Positions 1 to 6,601 of a stretch of 10,334 bases of DNA are shown one piece after another. Numbering within the stretch: position 1 is the first letter of the stretch; the number at the start of each line of letters is the position of its first letter. Below the pieces are notes generated by a model, which saw only the letters and a program-made list of their open reading frames with translations, searched no databases and was not told where the DNA came from. Both the position numbers and the translations under genes were made by a program. This DNA comes from Massilia sp. GTDB lineage: Bacteria > Pseudomonadota > Gammaproteobacteria > Burkholderiales > Burkholderiaceae_D. The stretch spans positions 1-10,334 of the forward strand of contig JAQGNM010000553.1 of assembly GCA_028291845.1 (NCBI GenBank), read 5' to 3'.

Positions 1-87
1 GAAATGCGCCTAAAAAAAAATCTGCGCGTTGCGTGGAATCCCGCGACGAACAGCACCGCACGCACAAGCGTCTAGCCAGGCATCCCG

Positions 88-93
88 TATAAT
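88..93 (+). promoter_or_regulatory. Candidate -10 box upstream of the hybrid kinase gene
   Basis: A perfect TATAAT lies 32 bases before the ATG at 126, which would give a leader of about 25 bases. No convincing -35 hexamer is found at 16-18 bases spacing (the sequence there is CAAGCG-like), so the promoter may be activator-dependent or the match may be chance. The rest of 1-125 shows a run of nine A residues near the left edge and no gene that I can support. Confidence 0.4.
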
Positions 94-125
94 CGCGAGT
101 CCCCCCACGCCTGAACCCGCTTCCT

Positions 126-3100
126 ATGCCGAACTCCGACGATCTGCCGCTCCTTCGCGCCACGCCGGCCATGATCGAACTGGTCGACCGCTTCGACTGG
201 TCGCGCACGTCGCTCGGTCCAATGGACAGCTGGCCGGCCAGCCAGCGCGCGCTGGTGACCTTCATGCTGCATGCGCCGGTCGCCATGGCCTCGCTGTGGG
301 GACCGCAGGGGGTGATGATCTATAACGATGCCTACGCCGTCATCGCCGGCGACAAGCACCCGCATACGCTTGGCATGAAGGTGGCCGAGGCGTGGCCGGA
401 GGTGGCCGACTTCAATGCGGCGATCCTGGCGCGCGTGCTGCGCGGCGAGACGGTGTCGTATGCAGACCAGGAGCTGATCCTGGTGCGCAATGGCGTGGCG
501 CAGACCACCTGGTTCAATCTCGATTACTCGCCTGCCTACGGCGACGACGGCGCGCCGATCGGGGAAATCGCAGTGGTGGTCGAGACCACTGGGCGGGTGC
601 GCGCCGAGCGCTATCAGCGCGGCGAGATGGAGCGCATGAAGGCGATGTTCGCGCAGGCACCCGGCTTCATGTGCATGCTGATGGGACCGACCCACGTGTT
701 CGCGCTGGCCAACGAGGCGTATCACAGCCTGGTGGGGCATCGCGAGATCGTCGGCAAGAGCGTCGTTGAGGCGCTGCCGGAAGCGTCCGAACAAGGCTTC
801 ACGGCGCTGCTCGACCGGCTGTATGCCAGCGGCGAGCCATTTTCGGGTCACGCGATTCCCTTCAAAGCGGCCGCCACCGCGCTGGCGGCGGCGCGCGAGC
901 GCTTCCTCGATTTCATTTATCAGCCAATGCGCGCCGAAGACGGCGCCGTCTTCGGCATCTTCGTGCAGGGCTCGGACGTCACCGAACGGGTGTTGGCCGA
1001 GCGGGCCGTGCGCGAAAGCAGCGACGTGTTCAGCGCGCTGGCGCAGTCGCTGCCCAACCAGGTGTGGGCGGCGCCGGGCGACGGGGTGCTGAACTGGTTC
1101 AACCAGCAGGTCTACGACTACGCCGGCGCGCAGCCGGGCCAGTTCGATGACGGCAACTGGGCAGCGATGGTGCATCCCGACGACCTCGCCGAAACCGTGC
1201 GGGCATGGCAGGCCGCGCTCGACGCCGGCGTCGCTTACGAGCGCGAATTCCGCTTGCGGCGCCATGACGGCGTCTATCGCTGGCACATCGCGCGCGCCCT
1301 GCCGGTGAAAAACGAGGCTGGCGTGGTGCAACGCTGGGTCGGCACCAACACCGATATCGAAGACCAGAAACTGGCGTCGCTGCTGCTGGCGAACATGAAC
1401 GACATGCTGTCGAACGAAATCCGCCAGCGCACGGCCGAGCGCGACCGCATGTGGGTGCTGTCGACCGACCTGATGCTGGTGGCCGATTTCAATGCGACCC
1501 TGGAGGCGGTCAACCCGGCCTTCACCTCCCTGCTGGGCTGGCGCGAGGCGGAAATCGTCGGCAACTCCTTCATGCAGCTGGTGCATCCCGACGACGTCGC
1601 CGCCACCTTGCAGGAAGTGTCCGGCCTGGCCAGCGGCCAGACCACCTTCAAATTCGAAAACCGCTACCGCCATCACGACGGCAGCTACCGGCTGATCTCG
1701 TGGTCGGCTTCGCCCGATGACGAGCATATTCACGCGGTCGGCCGCGACATCACCGCCGACCGCGCCGCGCAGGAGGCCATGCGGCGCACCGAGCAGGCAT
1801 TGCAGCAGTCGCAGAAGATGGAAACCATCGGCAAGCTGACCGGCGGCGTGGCGCACGATTTTAATAATCTCCTGCAGGTCATCTCCGGCAACCTGCAGCT
1901 GCTGCTGTCGGACGTCGCCGCCAATCCGCGCGCGTTGAAACGTGTCGAGAACGCCATCGGCGGGGTGGCGCGTGGCGCCAAGCTGGCCAGCCAGCTGCTG
2001 GCCTTCGGCCGCCGCCAGGCGCTCGAACCGAAAGTGGTCAAGATCAGCCGCTATGTGGCCGGCATGGACGACATGCTGCACCGGACCATCGGCGAAGAGA
2101 TCGAACTGGAGACCGTCATTTCAGCCGGCCTGTGGAACGTGCTGGCCGATACCGCGCAGGTGGAAAACGCCATCCTCAACCTGTGCATCAACGCGCGCGA
2201 CGCCATGAACGGCGTCGGCAAGCTGACCATCGAAGTCGGCAACGCCACCCTCGACGAAGCCTACGCGGCCACCCATGAAGACGTCCAGGCCGGCCAGTAC
2301 GTGATGATCGCGGTCAGCGACACCGGCGCCGGCATGCCGCCGGAGGTGGTGCAGAAGGCGTTCGAGCCGTTCTTCTCGACCAAGCCGGAAGGCAAAGGCA
2401 CCGGCCTCGGGCTGTCGATGGTGTACGGCTTTGTCAAGCAGTCGGGCGGCCATATCAAGATCTACAGCGAAGTGGGCAACGGCACCTCCGTCAAGATGTA
2501 CCTGCCGCGCTCGCACGAGGCGGAAGACGCCGGCGTGGCGGCGCCGATCGTGCCGATCACCGGCGGCAGCGAAACCATCCTGGTGGCCGAAGACGACGAG
2601 CAGGTGCGCAACACCGTCGTCGAGCTGCTGGGCGAACTGGGTTACCGCGTGCTCAAGGCGGGCGACGCCGCCAGCGCGCTGGCGATCATCGCCAGCGGCA
2701 TGCCGATCGATCTGTTGTTCACCGACGTGGTCATGCCCGGTCCCCTGCGCAGTCCGGACCTGGCCCGCAAGGCGCGCGAATTGCTGCCGCAGCTGGCGGT
2801 GCTGTTCACGTCGGGGTACACCGAAAACGCCATCGTGCATGGCGGCCGCCTGGACGCCGGCGTCGACCTGCTCGGCAAACCGTACACGCGCGCCGCGCTG
2901 GCGCAGAAGATTCGCCAGGTGCTGACAAGCCAGAAGCAAAAACTGGCGCAAGCGGCCAGCGCGATCCGGGCTGCCGACCAGCCCCTGCGTGTCATGCTGG
3001 TCGAAGACGACGAGCCGCTGCGGGCGATGACGGCGGAGCTGCTCGAACACTTCGGCTACGTGGTGGCGCAGGCGGGCGACGCCGAATCGGCGCTGGAGCA

Positions 3101-3332
3101 GCTCGCCATGTGCACACAGGGCGGCGCCGACATTCTGATCACCGACCTCGAACTGCCCGGCATGTCGGGCGACATGCTGGCCACCCGCGCACGGCAATTG
3201 AAGCCGCAACTGGGCGTGATCTTCGCGTCGGGCCGCGGCAACGAAAGCGGTTTCAAGGACGCCGTGCACCTGCTCAAACCGTACGACCTCGACGCCCTGA
3301 AAGGCGCGGTGCAAAAGGCCCTGCGAAGGTAG
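126..3332 (+). CDS. Soluble PAS-domain hybrid sensor histidine kinase with two C-terminal receiver domains
   Basis: This 1068-residue protein should autophosphorylate on a histidine in response to a ligand or redox cue and pass phosphate to its own receivers. Four PAS-like modules are visible at about 40-157, 172-289, 302-413 and 440-545; the third and fourth carry the HPDD and HHDG/RHDG motifs common in PAS_3 domains. A HisKA domain follows with the H-box GGVAHDFNNLL (His577). The ATPase domain has the N-box NLCINARDAM (Asn685/Asn689), the G1 box DTGAGM (Asp732) and the G2 box GKGTGLGL (from Gly756). Receiver 1 (about 815-930) has acidic EDD at 822-824, phospho-acceptor Asp867 and Lys918. 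Receiver 2 (about 953-1066) has EDD at 960-962, Asp1007 and Lys1051. All catalytic residues are present. No signal peptide or membrane helix is seen, so the protein is probably cytosolic. It has no DNA-binding or cyclase output, so it needs a partner. The ATG at 126 lacks a clear Shine-Dalgarno, but the sequence after it matches the usual N-terminus of this family (DWSRTSLGPMDSWP). Confidence 0.93.
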   Translation: MPNSDDLPLLRATPAMIELVDRFDWSRTSLGPMDSWPASQRALVTFMLHAPVAMASLWGPQGVMIYNDAYAVIAGDKHPHTLGMKVAEAWPEVADFNAAILARVLRGETVSYADQELILVRNGVAQTTWFNLDYSPAYGDDGAPIGEIAVVVETTGRVRAERYQRGEMERMKAMFAQAPGFMCMLMGPTHVFALANEAYHSLVGHREIVGKSVVEALPEASEQGFTALLDRLYASGEPFSGHAIPFKAAATALAAARERFLDFIYQPMRAEDGAVFGIFVQGSDVTERVLAERAVRESSDVFSALAQSLPNQVWAAPGDGVLNWFNQQVYDYAGAQPGQFDDGNWAAMVHPDDLAETVRAWQAALDAGVAYEREFRLRRHDGVYRWHIARALPVKNEAGVVQRWVGTNTDIEDQKLASLLLANMNDMLSNEIRQRTAERDRMWVLSTDLMLVADFNATLEAVNPAFTSLLGWREAEIVGNSFMQLVHPDDVAATLQEVSGLASGQTTFKFENRYRHHDGSYRLISWSASPDDEHIHAVGRDITADRAAQEAMRRTEQALQQSQKMETIGKLTGGVAHDFNNLLQVISGNLQLLLSDVAANPRALKRVENAIGGVARGAKLASQLLAFGRRQALEPKVVKISRYVAGMDDMLHRTIGEEIELETVISAGLWNVLADTAQVENAILNLCINARDAMNGVGKLTIEVGNATLDEAYAATHEDVQAGQYVMIAVSDTGAGMPPEVVQKAFEPFFSTKPEGKGTGLGLSMVYGFVKQSGGHIKIYSEVGNGTSVKMYLPRSHEAEDAGVAAPIVPITGGSETILVAEDDEQVRNTVVELLGELGYRVLKAGDAASALAIIASGMPIDLLFTDVVMPGPLRSPDLARKARELLPQLAVLFTSGYTENAIVHGGRLDAGVDLLGKPYTRAALAQKIRQVLTSQKQKLAQAASAIRAADQPLRVMLVEDDEPLRAMTAELLEHFGYVVAQAGDAESALEQLAMCTQGGADILITDLELPGMSGDMLATRARQLKPQLGVIFASGRGNESGFKDAVHLLKPYDLDALKGAVQKALRR

Positions 3333-3382
3333 GCCGGGTTACTTTGGCAGCTGCCCGCTTGCCCTGCCAGCATGCGGGTCGA

Positions 3383-4246
3383 TCAAACCAGCAGCGCGGC
3401 GCTCATCAGGCGATGCTGCTCGGCCGCCTCGGCGAGAATGCGTTCCAGGCCGGCGCGGTCGAACACCAGGTCGAGCGCGCTGTTTTCATGGGCGACCATC
3501 GCCTCTGCCGGCGCCGGCGCATCGAGCGGCGACGCCACCGGGGCCAGGCGATTGGCCAGCAACAGGGTATCGAGCAGGCTGGCCGGCGGCATGCCCATCA
3601 GGCCGTGGCGCATGGCGCCGATCGCTTCGGCCACCAGCGGCGGCACCGCCAGCTTTTTCAGCACTTCGGCGCTGACCACTTCCTCGCACAGGGCGATCCA
3701 GTTTTCCGGATCGGCATCGAGCAGGCCGGGAAACTCATCGGCGCGCGACAACAAATAAAAGCCGCCGACCTCGTGGACGATGGCGGCAAATACCGCCGTA
3801 TCGGGGTCGACCCCGGTGACGCGCAGCGCCAGCACCCGCGCCAGCGCCGCCACGTGGGCGGTGTGCTGCCACATCTGCTCGGCCTTGGCGCGCAGCTCGC
3901 GGTTGACGATGCGGCTGCCGAACTGCCGCACCACCAGGCTCGATACCAGCAGTTGCAGATTGCGCATGCCGATGCGCCCGAGCGCTGCACGCACATTGGT
4001 GATGGCGCCGCCTCCCCGGGCGCTGTAGGCGACCGAATTGGCCAGCGCCACAGTTCTCGCCGCCAGTTGCGGCTCGCCCAGCACCAGCTTGATGGCTTCT
4101 TCGAGATGACAATCGGGATCGTCGAGCGCGCGCTGCAGGCGCAGGACGGCATTCACGCTGGTGGGGAACGTAATTTCGCCGCGCTCGGCTTGCGCAGCGA
4201 TCAAACCAAAAGTTTCAAGTCTATTCACCGAAAAATTATAAGGCAA
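3383..4246 (-). CDS. HDOD-domain signalling protein
   Basis: Up to 287 residues, almost all one HDOD domain, a degenerate HD-type helical fold that usually acts as a non-enzymatic signalling or scaffold module in proteobacteria. Family landmarks are visible: FPTS near residue 27, LANSVAYS (68-75), a VRAALGRIGMRNLQLL-like helix (85-101), WQHTAHVAALA (126-136) and IVHEVGGFYLL (156-166). The last replaces the HD dyad with His158-Glu159, which argues against phosphohydrolase activity. No signal peptide or transmembrane segment is seen. The gene converges on the hybrid kinase with a 50-base gap and no clear terminator. The start is uncertain. The TTG at 4246 directly follows an in-frame TGA and abuts a repeat element. 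The GTG at 4228 gives a protein beginning (M)NRLETFGLIAAQAE, which agrees better with my recollection of related proteins. Neither start has a Shine-Dalgarno. Confidence 0.87.
   Translation of the reverse strand: MPYNFSVNRLETFGLIAAQAERGEITFPTSVNAVLRLQRALDDPDCHLEEAIKLVLGEPQLAARTVALANSVAYSARGGGAITNVRAALGRIGMRNLQLLVSSLVVRQFGSRIVNRELRAKAEQMWQHTAHVAALARVLALRVTGVDPDTAVFAAIVHEVGGFYLLSRADEFPGLLDADPENWIALCEEVVSAEVLKKLAVPPLVAEAIGAMRHGLMGMPPASLLDTLLLANRLAPVASPLDAPAPAEAMVAHENSALDLVFDRAGLERILAEAAEQHRLMSAALLV
4226..4240 (-). promoter_or_regulatory. Possible -10 box and alternative GTG start of the HDOD gene
   Basis: On the minus strand a perfect TATAAT occupies 4240-4235, inside the first codons of the longest reading frame, and a GTG codon at 4228-4226 lies just where transcription would begin. 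If this box is used, the mRNA would start at or next to the GTG and be leaderless. No good -35 is present at 16-18 bases, because that region falls in the hairpin of the neighbouring repeat. This is inference from position only. Confidence 0.3.
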
Positions 4247-4360
4247 TCAAACAAAAGTACACACCTACTTTTGTTTGGTCGAGGGGAAAATCACTGGCAA
4301 AGCCAGATGATTTTCCAGGTATACGCAAACCCGATTCGAATCTGCTGTCGCCTCGTAGGG
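4247..4360 (+). repeat. Compound hairpin intergenic repeat, copy 1
   Basis: This ~114-base element recurs in opposite orientation at 8119-8232. Its core, from CTACTTTTGTTTGG to CCCGATTC, differs from copy 2 by only one indel and about six substitutions over some 70 bases. Hairpin I is a perfect 12-bp inverted repeat, CAAACAAAAGTA at 4248-4259 and TACTTTTGTTTG at 4266-4277, with a 6-base loop. Hairpin II is at 4285-4316: GGAAAATCA pairs with TGATTTTCC, one A is bulged, and an inner CTGGC/GCCAG stem closes on an AAA loop. The right part, ending near TCGCCTCG at about 4355, is less conserved. It carries no gene and lies directly upstream of the HDOD gene. It resembles REP-type or MITE-like extragenic repeats, but I cannot name a family. 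Confidence 0.82.
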
Positions 4361-4395
4361 ATTTGGTTCGGTTTGCATCTGTTTACAGCGTCGAA

Positions 4396-4440
4396 ATGCA
4401 GAAGGCCCGGCTCAGCATTTGCGCTGACCGGGCCCTGCAT
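4396..4440 (-). terminator. Hairpin terminator of the BON-domain gene
   Basis: A long imperfect stem-loop begins 24 bases past the stop codon of the BON gene. On the + strand, ATGCAG (4396-4401) pairs with CTGCAT (4435-4440), GGCCCGG pairs with CCGGGCC, and TCAGC pairs with GCTGA around a 6-base loop; small bulges (AA and C) interrupt the stem. The very GC-rich centre fits an intrinsic terminator. The bases following the stem on the minus strand are only modestly T-rich, so it may instead stabilise the 3' end of the mRNA. Confidence 0.65.
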
Positions 4441-4464
4441 CAAATCAAGCGTTACTTGCCTTGA

Positions 4465-5610
4465 TTATTTCACTTTGATGGCGCTCTTGACGCTGGTGAC
4501 GCCTTCGGTTTGTTTTGCCAGAGCAACTGCTTTATCGGCGTCAGCTTTCGAATCGACAAAACCGCTCAGCATGACCACGCCCTTTTCGGTCTCGACGTGG
4601 ATTGCCATCGATTTCAGCTCAGGCTCCTTGAAAATGTCGGCCTTGACCTTGGTGGTGATCACCGAGTCGGCGACCACGGCGCCGGTTTTACGGGCGGCGA
4701 CGTCGGTCTTGACTTCGGCCTTGTCGGCGGCGACTTCGGTTTTGCCGGCCACGGTGGCGGCCGCGCTGCGGGTCTTGTCGGCGACGTTGGAAGCGACTTC
4801 CTTGGTTTTTTCGACAACAGTGGCGGCGGCGTTGCGGGTCTTGTCGGCGGCGACAGCGGCGGCGGCGCGGGTGTTGTCGGCGGCGTTGGCGGCGGCGGCG
4901 CGGGTGTTATCGGCGGCGTTGGCGGCGGCGGCGCGGGTGTTGTCGGCGGCGTTATCGACGGCGATCAGCGACCTGTCGGCGGCGCGGGTGGCGGTGCCGG
5001 TGGTGACCGCGGTAGTGGTGGTACCGGCAGTGGTGCCGCCGACGGTGGTGACGGCGCCGGTGCGGTTGTCGATCAGGCAGCCGGTCTTGGCGCCGGCGAT
5101 TTCAGCGCATTTTTCGACAGCTGCAGCCTTGGTGGCGTCGCGCGTGGTGGCGGTATTGGTGGTGGTCACAGGCGCGGCGCCGGCGACGGCACGGTCGGCT
5201 TTGACTTCGGCGATGGCGGCGGTGTGGACAGCCGTGGCATTGGCCATGCAGCTGTCTTTTTCGGCCCCGGTGGCGTCCAGGCACTTGGCCTTGGCGACGG
5301 CGAAGTCGGCGTCGGCCACGGCATTACGTGCCTTGGCGCGGCCGGCAGTGGTGTTGTTGTACTGCGCGACAGCGTCGGCTTCGGTGTGCGCGCGGGTGGC
5401 CTTGGCTTGTTCCATGCAGACGTTCTTGGCGTTGCCGCTCATGTCCTTGCAGGCGTTGGTAGCCAGCTTGTAGTCGGCGGCAGCTTTGGCGGTCACGTTG
5501 CGGTAGGTTGCAGGATCGTGATTGAGGGCGGCTGTCGGCGCGGCGGCGTAGGCGCTCATGGCGGTGGCGAGCAAGCTTGCAAGGATGGTCGTCTTGAATG
5601 TAGTCTTCAT
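4465..5610 (-). CDS. Exported BON-domain protein with paired-cysteine modules and LEA-like 11-residue repeats
   Basis: This 381-residue protein starts at the ATG at 5608-5610, the choice supported by an AAGGGA ribosome site and a clean Sec signal peptide (MKTTFKTTILASLLATAMSAYA, predicted cut after residue 22). Longer in-frame starts would bury that signal. The N-terminal half has modules spaced about 57 residues apart, each with a close cysteine pair: Cys54/65, Cys110/121 and Cys168/178. A Thr/Gly-rich linker follows (about 184-208). Residues 210-308 are nine consecutive 11-residue units of the type AADNTRAAAAN, likely an amphipathic alanine-rich helix. The C-terminus (about 314-381) is a BON domain, with KVKADIF, GVVMLSGFV and GVTSVKSAIKV landmarks; BON domains are associated with binding phospholipid or envelope surfaces, as in OsmY. 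A periplasmic, envelope-stress-type role is plausible but unproven. It is followed by a hairpin terminator and is probably transcribed alone. Confidence 0.88.
   Translation of the reverse strand: MKTTFKTTILASLLATAMSAYAAAPTAALNHDPATYRNVTAKAAADYKLATNACKDMSGNAKNVCMEQAKATRAHTEADAVAQYNNTTAGRAKARNAVADADFAVAKAKCLDATGAEKDSCMANATAVHTAAIAEVKADRAVAGAAPVTTTNTATTRDATKAAAVEKCAEIAGAKTGCLIDNRTGAVTTVGGTTAGTTTTAVTTGTATRAADRSLIAVDNAADNTRAAAANAADNTRAAAANAADNTRAAAAVAADKTRNAAATVVEKTKEVASNVADKTRSAAATVAGKTEVAADKAEVKTDVAARKTGAVVADSVITTKVKADIFKEPELKSMAIHVETEKGVVMLSGFVDSKADADKAVALAKQTEGVTSVKSAIKVK
4687..4983 (-). repeat. 33-bp in-frame tandem repeat array inside the BON gene
   Basis: Nine consecutive 33-base units encode 11-residue repeats. 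Three central units (4852-4884, 4885-4917 and 4918-4950) are nearly identical: the last two differ by one base, and the first differs mainly in its first four bases. The outer units are degenerate at the DNA level but keep the 11-residue spacing (A/V-A-D/E-K/N-T-R/K-x-A-A-A-x). This pattern suggests recent expansion by slippage or unequal recombination from an older array. It is coding, has no spacers, and is not a CRISPR. Confidence 0.85.
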
Positions 5611-5615
5611 GGTAA

Positions 5616-5621
5616 TCCCTT
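5616..5621 (-). promoter_or_regulatory. Ribosome binding site that fixes the BON-gene start
   Basis: AAGGGA on the minus strand lies 5 bases before the ATG at 5610. It selects this ATG over two in-frame upstream Met codons (at 5688 and 5646) that would add residues ahead of a typical signal peptide. Confidence 0.75.
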
Positions 5622-5731
5622 GGCTGAATGTTGTAAGTGCAGCCATTAGACGCCCGCCGACCAGGCAAATCTGTGCGTCAGCGAACACTTATTGAATAAA
5701 CCATATGCGCCGTGACTGTCGTACGGACGAT

Positions 5732-6448
5732 TTAATCTTCCCGTAATAATCCTTCGGTCCAGAGCGCGTCCACGGCTTCGAATGGCGTGCCGTCGGCGGC
5801 GAACACCGCGGGGTTGTGCGCCAGCCTGACCCAGCCCAGGGTATCATGCCCGCCGCGCGGGGTGGGCTGGGCGAGCCGCACGGCTTGCAGCCACGCCAGC
5901 ACCGATTGATACTGCTGCGGGTGGCGGCGCGCGGTCCAGGCCAGCGCCACCAGATCGGAAAAGCCTTCCTCGCGGCGCATCTCGCGCATTTCACGCCGCA
6001 AGGCTGCCAAGCCCGTCTCGCCAGCGTTGGCGTTGGCGCCGGCGCCGGCGGCGCCATCGCGGTCGACGAATCCGGCCGGCAGCGCGTGCCATACGCCATT
6101 GGCATAGCGCCAGCAGTGGCCGATCTCGTGAGCCGCCATCGCCTCGATCATCAGCGCCTGCTGCCCGGCGGGCAGGCCGGCCAGAATGGCATCGGCGTCA
6201 CCGTCCATGCGCCCGCGCATCGACAACACCAGCTTGCAGCGCTTGCCGTCGTAGCCCATCGCCATCGGCACGTCGCCGGGGCCGGCCTTGGGCTGGACGA
6301 CGATGTCGATCGGCAGCGCCAGCTGTTTCGCGTAGGCCAGAACGGGAGCGGCGGCCTGCAGCCAGTGCGTTTCCTGGGCCGTCAGTTCGGCGGCCGGCGC
6401 TGCGACAGCAGTGAGGAGGATGGCGGCGGTGAAGATCGACTTGAGCAT
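5732..6448 (-). CDS. Small exported protein with an HExxH zinc-metallopeptidase-like motif
   Basis: This 238-residue protein has an N-terminal Sec signal (MLKSIFTAAILLTAVAAPAA, likely cut near residue 20). Residues 107-111 read HEIGH, within the helix AMAAHEIGHCWRY, which matches the HExxH zinc-binding and catalytic motif of gluzincin-type metallopeptidases. About 50 residues later, REEGFSDLVALAW (159-171) offers Glu160/Glu161 and Asp164 as a third ligand and supporting acid. Cys71 and Cys112 could form a disulfide or be free. An Ala/Gly/Asn-rich loop (132-143) separates the two motifs. The start is supported by a GAGGGA 7 bases upstream. The gene is about 120 bases upstream of the BON gene on the same strand, with no clear terminator between them, so co-transcription is possible. 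I do not recognise a named family; proteolytic activity is inferred from the motif alone. The same motif could also serve as a structural zinc site. Confidence 0.8.
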   Translation of the reverse strand: MLKSIFTAAILLTAVAAPAAELTAQETHWLQAAAPVLAYAKQLALPIDIVVQPKAGPGDVPMAMGYDGKRCKLVLSMRGRMDGDADAILAGLPAGQQALMIEAMAAHEIGHCWRYANGVWHALPAGFVDRDGAAGAGANANAGETGLAALRREMREMRREEGFSDLVALAWTARRHPQQYQSVLAWLQAVRLAQPTPRGGHDTLGWVRLAHNPAVFAADGTPFEAVDALWTEGLLRED

Positions 6449-6552
6449 GGCATGGTCCCTCGATGTCCCATAATGCCTATCGGCAATTCTTCAGCCGAAT
6501 AAAGTCCTCCACAATGATTAGTTTTGATGCCTGTCAAAAAGTGCAACGTGAA

Positions 6553-6584
6553 TAGAAAAAGGCAGGTTCTGACGAACCTGCCTT
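6553..6584 (-). terminator. Rho-independent terminator of the efflux operon
   Basis: On the minus strand, AAGGCAGGTTC pairs perfectly with GAACCTGCCTT around a 4-base GTCA loop (6559-6584), directly followed by TTTTTCT. It lies just past the stop codon of the outer-membrane factor gene at 6602 and closes the operon. This is a textbook intrinsic terminator. Confidence 0.9.
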
Positions 6585-6601
6585 CTAAAATGTCGGACGG
6601 C

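Noticed and set aside
72..2081. A 669-codon open frame on the minus strand, opposite the hybrid kinase gene.
   Set aside because: Its product is His/Arg/Gln-rich with no recognisable domain. It is an antisense shadow caused by G/C-biased codons of the kinase, whose motifs are unambiguous.
3333..3382. GGCAGCTGCC palindrome and short inverted repeats between the convergent kinase and HDOD genes, considered as a bidirectional terminator.
   Set aside because: The possible stems are short, have long loops or overlap each other, and no T-tract follows on either strand.
4687..4983. Regular 33-base units that could suggest a CRISPR array.
   Set aside because: The units are directly abutting with no unique spacers, and they encode an in-frame 11-residue protein repeat.
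3110..5473. A 787-codon plus-strand open frame running through the HDOD gene, the repeat and the BON gene.
   Set aside because: It crosses several real genes on the opposite strand and the non-coding repeat, with abrupt composition changes and no domains. It is an antisense artefact of high GC.
4510..5649. A glycine-rich plus-strand frame that superficially resembles a Gly-repeat surface protein.
   Set aside because: It is the reverse complement of the Ala-rich 11-mer-coding repeats. The minus strand has the signal peptide, ribosome site and BON domain.
6509..6537. A perfect TTGACA on the minus strand (6537-6532) upstream of the HExxH gene.
   Set aside because: No acceptable -10 hexamer lies 16-18 bases downstream (the sequence is TTGTGG-like), so I do not call a promoter.
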